A stretch of 64,000 nt of DNA, from contig OZ251238.1 of assembly GCA_965240325.2 (NCBI GenBank), positions 558,001 through 622,000 of the forward strand, given 5' to 3'. The stretch's first letter is position 1, and every line of letters begins with the position of its first letter. The translations under genes and the position numbers were made by a program. Source of the stretch: Rebecca billardiae RCC1528 (lineage: Eukaryota > Haptophyta). Positions 29,277-38,789 of the stretch are shown in pieces. The notes beneath the pieces were generated by a model, which was given only the letters and a program-made list of their open reading frames with translations, did no database searches and was not told the origin of the DNA.

Positions 29277-30689
29277 TTAGGCGGCGAACGTGCTGCGGGC
29301 TGCGTCGGCCAGCTGGAGCAGAGCGCCCTCAAGGTCGATGATCTGATTCTCATCAGCACCGCGGAAGGTACAGATCTCAGGCTCGTGGTCCATGAAGACG
29401 GTTTCCTGTCCTGCCTCCACGGCCGCCTTGACCACCACATCGACGCCGGCGGCTTTGATCTCCGTCAAGATCAGGTCAGCCGCTGCCGCCGCCGCTTGCT
29501 TCATGTCGGCCGCCAAGGGCCCGCGCTTGGAAAGGTTGGGCGAGAAGCCGATGATCTTGCACGCGTAGTTCTCCTCCAGGTAGGGGATCATGCTGGCCTT
29601 GATGCACGCGGAAGGGGCAGTGCACACCAGAAAGATCCGTTTGCCCGACAGCGAGCCCAAGGGCCGCGGGCGCAGCCGGGTCAAGGCGACAGGGAGCTCG
29701 GGGGCCACTGAGCGGATGGCGTCCAGGAGTCGATTGCAGTCCGCCTCGTTGACAGCTTCCGGCTCGCAGCCGGTGACGATGGCGAGGTCAGCCATGCCGA
29801 GCTTGTAGGGTCCAAAGTAGCCGCTGAGCGCGGTGAGATCCTGGCTGGCCGGGATCAAGATGACCCGGTGTGAGGCCTGCACTGGCGGGAGGCTGGCGCC
29901 GCTGCCCTCCAAGAGCACGAAGGCCTCGGAACGGGCGTTGGCCATCTCGACCCCGACCCCCATGTTGGAGAGGAGCACCTCCCCTGCGATACCGCCCGCA
30001 CAGCGGCGGCAGCCGATGGTGGTCACCCGGGCTGTGTAGGCGTCCTCCCAGTGGTCAGAGCAGGCGTGCTTGCCCTGCTCAGACTGCGCCAAAAGATACT
30101 CCGGGCAAAGCTCCAAGGTGCGGCCCTCGACCACCTCAGGGGTGGCCGGGCCCCCGCGGCCCATCGTGATGATCAAGGGATCGTAGCAGTGGTCCGCCAG
30201 GAGCCGGGCGATGTAGCCGGTCACAGCGGTCTTGCCCACCCGCTTGGCGGTACCGAAGACCGCGAGGGCCGGCTTGTTGAGGCGGTGAGGGAAACGGGGC
30301 GGTTCGAAGCTGAAACCGGCTCCAAGGTAACGCGCGCCCGCAGCCAACGCGAGGCTGGCCAGGCGCATGCGGCCCGGGTAAGTGACGATGGGCTCATCGG
30401 AGAGGTCCATCACGGCATCGACCTGCAGCTCAGCCAACGTCGTCCGCAGCAAGGCAAACGGGAGGCCCGGCTGGTCCTTCTCGTAGTACACAGGACAGCC
30501 CCACAGCTCGGCCAGCTTGTCCAGCTCCGCAACCTTCTCGCTCCCGCCCAAAAAGAGCGCGCCCACAAGATCAAAATCGTTCCGCATGTCTTCGAGGGCA
30601 TCCTTGGTCACCGCCGGATAGTGCTCCCCATCCACCAACGCCAGAGCACGTCCTCCCATGCCCACGATCCCGGGCACGCCCATCGGCAT
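29277..30689 (-). CDS. cpgS: Cyclic 2,3-diphosphoglycerate synthetase
   Basis: Single exon, 470 aa from ATG 30689 (the frame is open further upstream but has no ATG there). Length matches the roughly 460-aa prokaryotic enzyme. Motifs: RALALVDGEHYPAV (about 14-27), VGALFLGGSEKV, P-loop VFGTAKRVGKTAV (about 160), TMGRGGPATPEVVEG, SDHWEDAY, TIGCRRCAGGIAGE and VLLEGSGASLPPV. The known enzyme uses ATP to close 2,3-diphosphoglycerate into the cyclic form, an osmolyte and phosphagen-like store in methanogens; related genes occur in bacteria. No targeting peptide is evident, so a cytosolic location is inferred. Codons use G-ending and T-ending third positions (TTG, CGG, GTG) more than the C-saturated neighbours. 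Together with the lack of introns, this suggests acquisition from a prokaryote. Convergent with GSCFA, divergent from the MFS gene. Confidence 0.85.
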   Translation of the reverse strand: MPMGVPGIVGMGGRALALVDGEHYPAVTKDALEDMRNDFDLVGALFLGGSEKVAELDKLAELWGCPVYYEKDQPGLPFALLRTTLAELQVDAVMDLSDEPIVTYPGRMRLASLALAAGARYLGAGFSFEPPRFPHRLNKPALAVFGTAKRVGKTAVTGYIARLLADHCYDPLIITMGRGGPATPEVVEGRTLELCPEYLLAQSEQGKHACSDHWEDAYTARVTTIGCRRCAGGIAGEVLLSNMGVGVEMANARSEAFVLLEGSGASLPPVQASHRVILIPASQDLTALSGYFGPYKLGMADLAIVTGCEPEAVNEADCNRLLDAIRSVAPELPVALTRLRPRPLGSLSGKRIFLVCTAPSACIKASMIPYLEENYACKIIGFSPNLSKRGPLAADMKQAAAAAADLILTEIKAAGVDVVVKAAVEAGQETVFMDHEPEICTFRGADENQIIDLEGALLQLADAARSTFAA

Positions 30690-31144
30690 CTCGACGGGTA
30701 GTTTCTTTGTTCGGCGCGCGAGTTGGTCTGATTCCCGGCGCTGCGGGATCCCAGCAGGATGAGGCACCGCTGCACGCAAATCATATGGGGGGATTTACGA
30801 TTTTTATCGTAAGTTTCGTTTCGATCCCACTTCGGAATTGAAGCCAATCTGAAATCAGTGTATCATGTTGGACCCCCAGGCCTGTACCCATAATTACTTA
30901 CGGCCCGCCATAAACAATAATAACCGAGTTCTGCGAATCGGCTTTTTAGGCCTATCGGCTAGGTGGGCGGGTGCGGGCCCACTGCCTTTATCGGCGCAGT
31001 GCGCAATTGCGCGTCGCAACGTCGCACAGCCAGTGCCGTCGTGCGCTCGCAGGTGCCCAACAGGAAGTTCGGGGCACTCAAGGCGGCCGAGGCGGATCGT
31101 GCCGGCCTCGCCGAGCGCAGCCTCGCTGATCTGTCGGTTGCGCC
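30690..31144. promoter_or_regulatory. Divergent promoter region with perfect hairpin
   Basis: A 455-bp spacer between the cyclic-DPG synthetase gene (-) and the MFS transporter gene (+). Near 30.8 kb it is AT-rich and contains a perfect 7-bp stem with a T4 loop, TTACGAT-TTTT-ATCGTAA (30795-30812), about 106 bp upstream of the synthetase ATG. It could be a factor-binding palindrome or chance; not recognised. Confidence 0.5.
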
Positions 31145-32614
31145 ATGGCACCGACTGCGGCTGGCGACGACCGCGGTCGCTCCGAAGCAGCCATCATCGC
31201 CAGCGCCTGCGTTCTCTGTATGGTCGGGCCATTCTCGTTGCATCTGTTCGTTCCGGCGCTCCCAGCGATGGCGGAGGCGCTTGGTGGGGGCTCTGTCAGC
31301 GTCACTCAGCTCACAATGAGCGCCTACACCATCGCCTATGGTAGTGCCCACCTGCCCGCAGGCGCGGCGTCGGACGTGTACGGCCGCACACCGGTGCTCG
31401 CCTTTGGTATTGGCCTCTACGCGCTCGCTTCGCTGGCGTGCCCCATGGTGGCGACGGCGAGGCAGCTGATAGTGGCGCGCTTCTTCCACGGCGCAGGTGC
31501 CGCGGCCATCGCCATCACCGGGCCCTCGTCGTTGCGCGACCTTCTCGAGTCACCCGCTTTGCGGCAGCGCTCGATGGCGCGCGTGGTCACGGCACGCTCG
31601 GCGGCCACGTTCACCGCTCCCGCGATCGGCTCGCTCGTGGCGGGCGTCCTCGGGTGGCGCTGGGTTCTTGGACTGTATACACTGGTTGGCGCATTGGTTG
31701 TGGCCGCTGCGGTCGTCATCGTGCCACCCCTGCGCGCCAGCCATGCTCGGAAGCTCGCAGGCGGGACCGGCGCCGATGGACAGACGGCTGCGGGCGGCAC
31801 GATGGCGCTTGGCCAGGGCGCTCCGCGCAGATTCACGTGCGCAGCCATCGTTCGCCCGTTCTGCGCCGTGCTCGCTGACCGCACCTTCGTGATGTACGTG
31901 CTCGCCGACTCGTTCGTCCTCTCCGTGGGCCAGACCTACTCGCAAGCGGCGAGCTACGTCTTCCAGATCTACTACGGCCTCGGGCTTGGCGTGTACGCAG
32001 TCTGGATGACACTCGTGCCCCTCTGTGTGATGGGAGGCGTCCAGCTGACGGTGGCGGCGAGGCGCGTGCTCCGCGGTGGCAATGAGCGCGTCGTCAGGGC
32101 GTCCCTGCTGGCGACCATCGGCAGCGAGGCTGTGCTCCTCGCGCTCTTGCTCGTGCTGCCGCTGCACGCCGCCGCGGCATGGTTCGCATTTGGGTCGCTT
32201 CATTTGTTTTTCCAGGGCATGCGCGGCATGCTCACCACGGCGGCGCAGACCATGATCGTCGAGAACAGCCCTGGCAACACAGGCAGCGCGCTCGCGTTGC
32301 TCTTCTTCGCGCGCTACGGGCTGCTCACTTTCTCTGTGTACGCGATCGGCGCTCTGTACGACAGCGACTGGTGCACGGTGGGCGCGCCTGTGCCAACGGC
32401 TTGCTTTTTTCTTGGCACTCTCGTGCTGGGCCTGGTGTCATTCGAGTGCTTTCACCCGCGCGGGCTGGCGGACCACAGCGCCGCACCGGAGGCCGCCGCA
32501 CCGGAGGCCGCCGCGCCGGAGGCCGCCGCGCCGGAGGCCGCCGCGCCGGAGGCCGCCGCGCCGGAGGCCGCCGCGCCGTCGGTCTACTCTATAACTACTA
32601 CTAGCGCAGTCTAA
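31145..32614 (+). CDS. MFS transporter, Bcr/CflA-like (DHA1) drug:H+ antiporter family
   Basis: Single exon, 489 aa, ATG 31145. Twelve hydrophobic segments fit an MFS fold, with a longer hydrophilic loop in the middle (about 200-240). Motif A is present in modified form as GAASDVYGRTPVLAF after TM2. LFVPALPAMAEAL in TM1 and ARFFHGAGAAAIAITGPSSLRD in TM4-5 are typical of the Bcr/CflA subgroup. Such proteins export drugs or small metabolites in exchange for protons; the substrate here is unknown. The C terminus carries six AAPEA repeats encoded by a 15-bp tandem repeat. GC bias is milder than in most genes of the window, as in its divergent partner. Confidence 0.82.
   Translation: MAPTAAGDDRGRSEAAIIASACVLCMVGPFSLHLFVPALPAMAEALGGGSVSVTQLTMSAYTIAYGSAHLPAGAASDVYGRTPVLAFGIGLYALASLACPMVATARQLIVARFFHGAGAAAIAITGPSSLRDLLESPALRQRSMARVVTARSAATFTAPAIGSLVAGVLGWRWVLGLYTLVGALVVAAAVVIVPPLRASHARKLAGGTGADGQTAAGGTMALGQGAPRRFTCAAIVRPFCAVLADRTFVMYVLADSFVLSVGQTYSQAASYVFQIYYGLGLGVYAVWMTLVPLCVMGGVQLTVAARRVLRGGNERVVRASLLATIGSEAVLLALLLVLPLHAAAAWFAFGSLHLFFQGMRGMLTTAAQTMIVENSPGNTGSALALLFFARYGLLTFSVYAIGALYDSDWCTVGAPVPTACFFLGTLVLGLVSFECFHPRGLADHSAAPEAAAPEAAAPEAAAPEAAAPEAAAPEAAAPSVYSITTTSAV
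32483..32577 (+). repeat. 15-bp coding repeat (AAPEA) at MFS C terminus
   Basis: Six or more copies of a 15-bp GC-rich unit (GCCGCCGCGCCGGAG) in frame with the transporter, giving (AAPEA)n just before the stop. Likely length-variable among strains. Confidence 0.92.
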
Positions 32615-33683
32615 TACTACTAGCTTACTATACTGTCACAAGCGGGGCGGACGCCAACCTGATGGCTGGCCATGCCATCGGAGGTAGTAGCCTGGACGCC
32701 ACATAGTACATACGCCGTCAAGAGCCCATAATGGCATAATCCATATGGGAAGTAATTCTGGTGAACACAGCTTTAAACAATTTTAATTCGTGAGAAAGCC
32801 CTGGGAGACCCAGCTCCGACCCCCTTTAATTGGGTGTCACCTACTGCTGTCCCAAGTAATACCGGAGTAGGAATACGAACAATGGGGCCTCAAACGTTTT
32901 TTGATTAGGCACGCCTCGGGAATCGAGAACGCACTTGGTTAATTTTTGCGCCAATTAGGGCACGCCTCGGGAATCGAAGCGCATGTGGTTAATTTTTGCG
33001 CTCGCCGCATAGAGATGTCGTTGCGATTCCCACAAATCTGGCGGCGATCTTAGCGGTACCCCCTTACCCAGTTCATACCGCCTATACAATACGGTAACGG
33101 TACGGACCTGGCGCGCCTCGCCGTGCACCCGCACGAGGCCACGCGCCCCGGCGCGCGCGCGCCCGCGGCCTCGCACCCAAACTGCGAGACGCCGGCAGCG
33201 CTCGACGCGTGCCTCGCGCAGCGCGGCTGGCGAGCACGCCGAACGGCGTGGACGAGGCGCGCAACGCGGAGCGCCGCGAGGGTCACGCCGCGCGTCGAGC
33301 CGAACCGCGCGCGGCGCGCGAGGCCGCCGCGACCGACGCGGTCGCGCGCCATCTGGGCGTCCGGCGGCAGCAGCGCGCACGACGTGCGGACTGCAGTTGC
33401 TGCACGACTACCACGCGTCGATGGCCGACGCGCGCACGCACGGCGTGATCGGTGCGGAATCGAGAACGCACGTCGTTACCTTTTTGAGCGCGCGCCATAG
33501 GGATGTCGTTGCGATTCCCACCTATTTGTTGACGCTTTTCTACGACCATCCCGGCTCCCCAAGTCGAGGAACCGCGACGCACGTGTGCTTTCGCCGCCGC
33601 GCCGCGTGCGCTCGGCACACACGATTGAGTATGACGAACGAGCGCGCCGCTGAAGGAGGCGAAGGTCGCGCGCGACACGCAGA
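32615..33683. other. Spacer with duplicated 60-70-bp module, no gene
   Basis: An AT-richer start (32640-32910) is followed by a two-copy tandem (about 32911-33000) of a GGCACGCCTCGGGAATCGA unit of about 50 bp. A related module (GAATCGAGAACGCAC ... GATGTCGTTGCGATTCCCAC) occurs at about 32970-33038 and again at about 33455-33525. The two copies bracket about 430 bp of GC-rich DNA with no clear gene. The repeated GGGAATCG/CGATTCCC ends suggest remnants of an inverted-repeat element. Confidence 0.45.
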
Positions 33684-34560
33684 ATGGCGCTTAGCCGGCG
33701 TGGCTCGACGACGCTGCCGGCACTCGCGCTCGCACACACGTGCGCGACCGAGGAACAGCTCCGCGGGCCTCGGCCGAACCCAGCGCCGGATGCCATCGTC
33801 GGCGTCGAGAGGAACTGCGCCGATCTGGCGGAGATCCAGCGGCACGTGGCGGCGATCAAGCAGCCGCAACCGCATCAGATGACGTGCACGAGCGGCCTCA
33901 TGGAGAAGCTCGTACCACAAGCCTACCATAAGCCACCCGCTCGCCGACTTGCCCGACTGACTACTCGCGGAGTTAACTCCGCCCTGGCTCGTCATCAACG
34001 GGCGCGGCCTTCGAGCCGACACCCGCGCCGCCCGCGGCTCGCGGCGCCATCGCGAAGGTGCGTGCCCGCCGGCGCGAGCTGCACAACACAACATGCACAC
34101 CGACGTGAGCCGCTCGTACCACGTCGTGCCCGACGGGCCGTGCTCAGCGACGGCTGCAGGCCAGTCTACTCGCCGTGCAGTCGGTTGTGCCCTGCCGGCC
34201 TGCGCCACTCGCCCCGCGCCTACAGCCGGTGGGCCATCCGCGGTGCGTGCCGTTGCCGTGCCGTCGTGCCCGAGCGGCCGTGCGCAGCGACGACCGCATC
34301 GACGCGCGCCTCGCCGTGCGCCTCGGTGGGCCTTGCAGAAGTGCCGCGCTGCCGCGCCTCGGGCTTAATCGCACGCGCGACTGCGGCGCGCCACCGGATG
34401 ATACCGTCAGTCAGCGCTGAACGGCCAACTCGTCTCATCGTCGTCGGGTCTGCCGGCCCTGGCAAGCTTCTCCGTCGCGTCCTAGACGCGCTGTGTTCGA
34501 CCAGCCCCACCGGGAAAAGGCCGCTAGGCCCCCGCTGTTTAGACAGGTTGCACAGAAAAA
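33684..34560 (+). pseudogene. Degenerate ORF with a helicase P-loop-like segment
   Basis: An open + frame from ATG 33684 contains a coherent stretch (about 33760-33940, PDAIVGVERNCADLAEIQRHV) and later LIVVGSAGPGKLLRRVLDAL (about 34432-34491). The latter resembles a Walker A segment of PIF1-like helicases (GSAGTGKS), but with Pro and Leu at positions that should be Thr and Ser. The part in between is Arg/Pro-rich and looks non-coding. I read it as a possible remnant of a mobile-element helicase gene; the evidence is one motif only. Confidence 0.25.
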
Positions 34561-34580
34561 TTCTGGAACCCACGACTGGC

Positions 34581-34756
34581 ACGAGAACAAAGGCACGACT
34601 TCACGCTGGGGACCAGCCCGTCGCAGGCCTTTTTTTGACGCCCCGGCTAACCCGTCTGTCGGTCTGGAAACCCACGAGAACAAAGGCACGACTTCACGCT
34701 GGGGACCAGCCCGTCGCAGGCCTTTTTTTGACGCCCCGGCTAACCCGTCTGTCGGT
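34581..34756. repeat. 93-bp tandem duplication
   Basis: Two nearly identical copies, starting ACGAGAACAAAGGCACGACT at 34581 and 34674, each ending in CGTCTGTCGGT after a T7 run. The period of 93 preserves frame. No gene is recognised around it. Confidence 0.9.
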
Positions 34757-35078
34757 CACATATGCACAATTCGCGTACCCGCTTACGCGCTCGGACAAAA
34801 GCCGCTCATCATTCGCGCTTTTTGCACTCACATTTGCGCGAATCGCATCGGCCCATTATTCGTCGTGTCGTGAGTTCACACTTGACATAAGCACGAACCG
34901 TCCCTTTCTCGCTAGACATTTCACGAGCGAAAGGGCGCGCTGATATTGGCACGCGGGTATCATCTTGCATTATTGGACACCCCCTTGATTGGACTACGAG
35001 CGTCGGAGCAACCTCGCGCTCGCGCGGCCTCGACACCCGGGTCCGAAGGACGAGAGCCGAGAGCCCAGACTGAGGCCG

Positions 35079-36127
35079 CTCGAGCGACTTCGTGTCAGGC
35101 GAGGCAGATCGCGCCAGTGCGAGGCGAGGCAGACGCTCACCTGCCTCGCCTCGAGGCGAGGCAGCTAAGCTAGTAAAGCCGCGGCCGAACTTTACGAAAG
35201 CCAAATGTCTGCCGGGGCGCCGCCGGTCTTCGCGCACGGTGACAAGGGCGCGCGAGGGCGCTTCCTCACGATCCCGAAGAGCGCTGCGCGCGGCGTCGCG
35301 TTGGCGGCGGCAGCGGCGCTTGGGTGTATCTTGCCCATTCTGCGTGGCGGCGCGCGCTCATGACGCCTCGGCCGCCGCCACGCCATGCGCGACCAGGCGT
35401 GTCGCCTTCTTGACGGGCAGTGCACACGCCCTTGCAAGCGCACAGCCGTGAAGAGCCGAGAGCGTCCGTCGCGAGCACGCCGCCCACGCGGGATGCGTTG
35501 TCAGGACTATTCGTATGACACTGGGTGTTCACGCTCTGGCATGTGCAAGCCACGATGACCATGGGTAGCAGCTACGATGAGCAATGCTCACCTGCATTTC
35601 AGCCGATGACAACCTCTCGTTCAGCGATCTTGACTGCACTGAACGCATGGCGAACTCGGCGGAGCGCATGCGCAAGGTAGCTTCGTTGATATCACAACGC
35701 ATCCCGCGTGGGCGGCGTGCTCGCGACGGACGCTCTCGGCTCTTCACGGCTGTGCGGTTGCAAGGGCGTGTGCACTGCCCGTCAAGAAGGCGACACGCCT
35801 GGTCGCGCATGGCGTGGCGGCGGCCGAGGCGTCATGAGCGCGCGCCGCCACGCAGAATGGGCAAGATACACCCAAGCGCCGCTGCCGCCGCCAACGCGAC
35901 GCCGCGCGCAGCGCTCTTCGGGATCGTGAGGAAGCGCCCTCGCGCGCCCTTGTCACCGTGCGCGAAGACCGGCGGCGCCTTGGCAGACATTTGGCTTTCG
36001 TAAAGTTCGGCCGCGGCTTTACTGTTAGCTTAGCTGCCTCGCCTCGAGGCGAGGCAGGCGAGCGTCTGCCTCGCCTCGCACTGGAGCACTGGCGCGATCT
36101 GCCTCGCCTGACACGAAGTCGCTCGAG
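35079..36127. mobile_element. Foldback-type element, copy 2
   Basis: Same architecture as copy 1 (15727-16764): left arm 35079-35501, 192-bp loop 35502-35693, right arm 35694-36127. The loop differs from copy 1 at only about one base. The right arm is about 11 bp longer through small insertions (for example the extra GTT in ACTGTTAGCTTAG). High identity between copies and between arms suggests recent movement or gene conversion. No protein is encoded. Confidence 0.85.
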
Positions 36128-36403
36128 CCAAGGGCGGTGGCGGCCGCCGGTATTATTATTCGTCGCGTCAGCAGCTAAATCTTCTGCGCGCTAATAATAT
36201 TTATATTAAGACTGCGCGGCTACCGCGCCGCCGTCGTAAGTGACGACGAGCATCGCGTCATCGTCATACGGTAGGTAGTAATATATACATACTACGCCGT
36301 CCTGTCTCGCGGATCCGAGTCGGAGTCTCGCGCCGACAGCATCGGACCCGGGGTGCTGCCTGACGACGATTGATGCTGTGATGCATATATATGCTGCATA
36401 TCG
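36128..36403. other. Spacer with second 28-bp repeat copy
   Basis: Contains the TGGCGGCCGCCGGTATTATT repeat (36138-36165, see 27479), followed by AT-rich sequence up to the stop codon of the FAX-like gene. No gene. Confidence 0.6.
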
Positions 36404-37294
36404 TCACAGACGACGCTTCCCAGCCGGCCGCGGCGGCGACTCCAACTCGTCGGTGCCAAACAGCTCTGAGCGCAGCCGGTCCACGTACTCGACCAGGTTG
36501 GGGCATGCGCGCACCTCGTCGAGCAGCGGGTGCTGCCAGCCCGGCGCGAGGAAGGCAGACGCAAAGGCAAACACGGCTGCGTCGGCCGAGCAGGGCTTGT
36601 CGCCCATGAGGTATGGCTTCGAGCCGAGGATGGCGGCGACGGAGCGCACCTCGGCCGCGACCTTGGCCGTGATCTCGGCGTCCGAGTGCCGCCCCGTGCC
36701 CTGCGCGTGCATGCTGGCGACCAGCTGCGGCTGGATCACGCGGCGGCCGAGCAGCTTGAACGCGGGCAAGCCGTCAAAGTAGGCGTCCAGCGTCGCCTGG
36801 ATGTTTCGGGGCGAGGACTTCCAGCGCACGTTGAGCAGGCCCCAGTAGCCGCTCTCCTCCAGCGTCGTCGCCACCATGTGCGCGATAGCTGCCTGCTCGT
36901 CCGTCAGCCAGCCATCCAGCTCGGCGGGCACGCAGCCGCTGGCGCGCAGCTCGCGCGCGATGAAGAGCGAGTCTCCGACGACGCGCGCGCCCAGCGGCCC
37001 GCCGAACGCGGCGGGTACCTTCTGTTTCGGCGGCGCGATGCTGCCGTCCAGATCGAGCACGCTGATGTACTTGTACTCGATCCCGGCCAGCCGGCAGAAG
37101 GCGCACAGCTTGGTCGCAAACGGCGAGAAGTCCGGCACGCCGTCGCCGGGCTTGAAGCCAATGATGTGGAGCGTGGGCGCGCGCAGCTGCTGCGCTGCGT
37201 GCTGCGCGCGCCGTCGGCGGCGTGCGCGCGCGCACACAAGCGCGGCCGCGGCCGCGGCACCTGCGCCGACCAGCGCGAGCGTGAGACCCCGCAT
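36404..37294 (-). CDS. FAX/GST-like protein (failed axon connections family)
   Basis: Single exon, 296 aa from ATG 37294. An N-terminal hydrophobic segment (LTLALVGAGAAAAAALVCA), followed by an Arg cluster, suggests a membrane anchor with the domain in the cytosol. A thioredoxin-like N domain follows: PTLHIIGF, FSPFATKLCAFCRLAGIEYKYI (about 58-80), KQKVPAAFGG and VVGDSLFIARELRASG. A helical GST-C-like domain contains YWGLLNVRW, YLMGDKPCSADAAVFAFASAFLAP and CPNLVEYVDRLR. This order matches the FAX/metaxin-like branch of GST-fold proteins. Enzymatic activity is not assured; SPFATKLCAF keeps a Cys but not the canonical GST Ser/Tyr. The frame stays open far upstream without family similarity, so I start at the ATG before the hydrophobic segment. 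Confidence 0.78.
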   Translation of the reverse strand: MRGLTLALVGAGAAAAAALVCARARRRRRAQHAAQQLRAPTLHIIGFKPGDGVPDFSPFATKLCAFCRLAGIEYKYISVLDLDGSIAPPKQKVPAAFGGPLGARVVGDSLFIARELRASGCVPAELDGWLTDEQAAIAHMVATTLEESGYWGLLNVRWKSSPRNIQATLDAYFDGLPAFKLLGRRVIQPQLVASMHAQGTGRHSDAEITAKVAAEVRSVAAILGSKPYLMGDKPCSADAAVFAFASAFLAPGWQHPLLDEVRACPNLVEYVDRLRSELFGTDELESPPRPAGKRRL

Positions 37295-38789
37295 GCTTGA
37301 AATTGAGGGCTCCGGAGGCGTTGCCGCCCGCCCGGCCGTGCGTCCGAAACCAGGAAATGAAGCAACGGGCAACGGAAATGCGCCATGAGTTTTTTCGCGC
37401 GCGAATTCTGAAAAACTGTGCCCTGGCGGGCGGGGGGGTCGGCGGGCCGTGCCAGTGCTGTCGCAATGTATCCTTTGCGGGTTCGCGTCTGCTTTCCACA
37501 TTCGCTCGTGGCCGTGGGTGACGGACAGTCGAGTGCAAGGACCTGTGACCATGAATTGTTGGCTCTCCGACGTGTACACACGTCTCACGGTCTGTACTCT
37601 TAGTAGTATGCGCATCACTCCATCAGCGAGGCCCACGCCCACCAGGGAATCACGAGCGCGTTGACGTTCACGCGGTCGTCGCTCTTCGCCTCTTCGACAG
37701 GTCTGGCGCTCGCGTGCTCGGCGGCACGAGGAGCTGTTGGTTGTGCGCGCGCGCGCGCACAGCGACAGCGTGTGCCACTCGCGATCGAGAGTGGGCAAGC
37801 GCTGCTCACGCGGGCACACGAGTCGCAGCGCATCCGTCACCGGCGTGACGACTTCCGCCTCGTCCCGCAGCGCCTGCGCCATGGACGAGGATGGCGCGGC
37901 GATGTTGCATGCTCGACGTTTCATCTCTGTGTGGATGGCATCACGGGCTTGTCTGTGTCGCGCTGCGGCGAGGGTCGCCAACTCGCGAAGACGCGGTTGC
38001 TGCCACGGCGACAGACCCGGGAGGTGCCTCCGCTGCGCGTCGTACGCCGTTGGCGCTGCGCTTCCGTCGCATTGGTCACCGTCGACGCCATGCAGGCCGG
38101 ACGTGGGCTTCGGCTGAGGGACCGGACCGCGAGCAATGACTGAGTCCGGTGCGCGGATTCCGGCGATCGAGTTCAGCAGGCCGCGCCAAATCTTGCGTCG
38201 CGTGCGATGGCGCTTCCCGCCCGCGAGACGCCTCGTGATGAGGGCTTTCTCGCACCGAGCCCGACGCGCGACGGTGGATCGCGCGAGGCGGTCATCGTGC
38301 GCAGCGCATGATGCTATGGCCGGTGCGAGCTTTCGACGTGCACGTCGGGCGAGGATCGCCCCAGGTCGCACGATCGTGTCGACGCGCCGAGCGTACCGCT
38401 CCAAACGCGTCGATTTAGCCCCCGTTCGACCTGCACGCGAGACGACGAGGGCAGCAAACGCGAATCGGGCGAAAACCCCTCTAGGGAATCCTCGCGCGAT
38501 GTCCGCGCCGGCGTTGGATTTGGCGCGCGCGGCCCATGCGCTCCGCGCCAGGCGCCAGATGGTTTTCGGCCGAGCGTCCCCAGTGGGAGCTGCGAGGGCG
38601 CCCGGTAGTGAGCGAAGCGATTTTCTTTTCTTGGCGAGGCGGCGATTTTCTTTTTTTCTTTTCTTTTTCTTATCTTTTTCCCGGGCACTACAAGGGGCGG
38701 ACCTACGGCCCGCCATATCGACGATGAGCAAGAACAGCAGAGCTATCTCCGCCGCGCGACGAGCGCCGAACACGGCGCCATCACCGGGC
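37295..38789. other. 1.5-kb divergent spacer with long open frame on minus strand
   Basis: Between FAX (-) and GH17 (+). The minus frame of FAX remains open to 38791 and includes a coherent patch at about 37750-38060 (LSPWQQPRLRELATLAAARHRQ, KRRACNIAAPSSSMAQALRDEAEVV). It could be an additional exon, a separate degenerate gene or chance in GC-rich DNA. Promoters for both genes should lie near the ends. A T-rich run occurs at 38640-38680. Confidence 0.35.
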
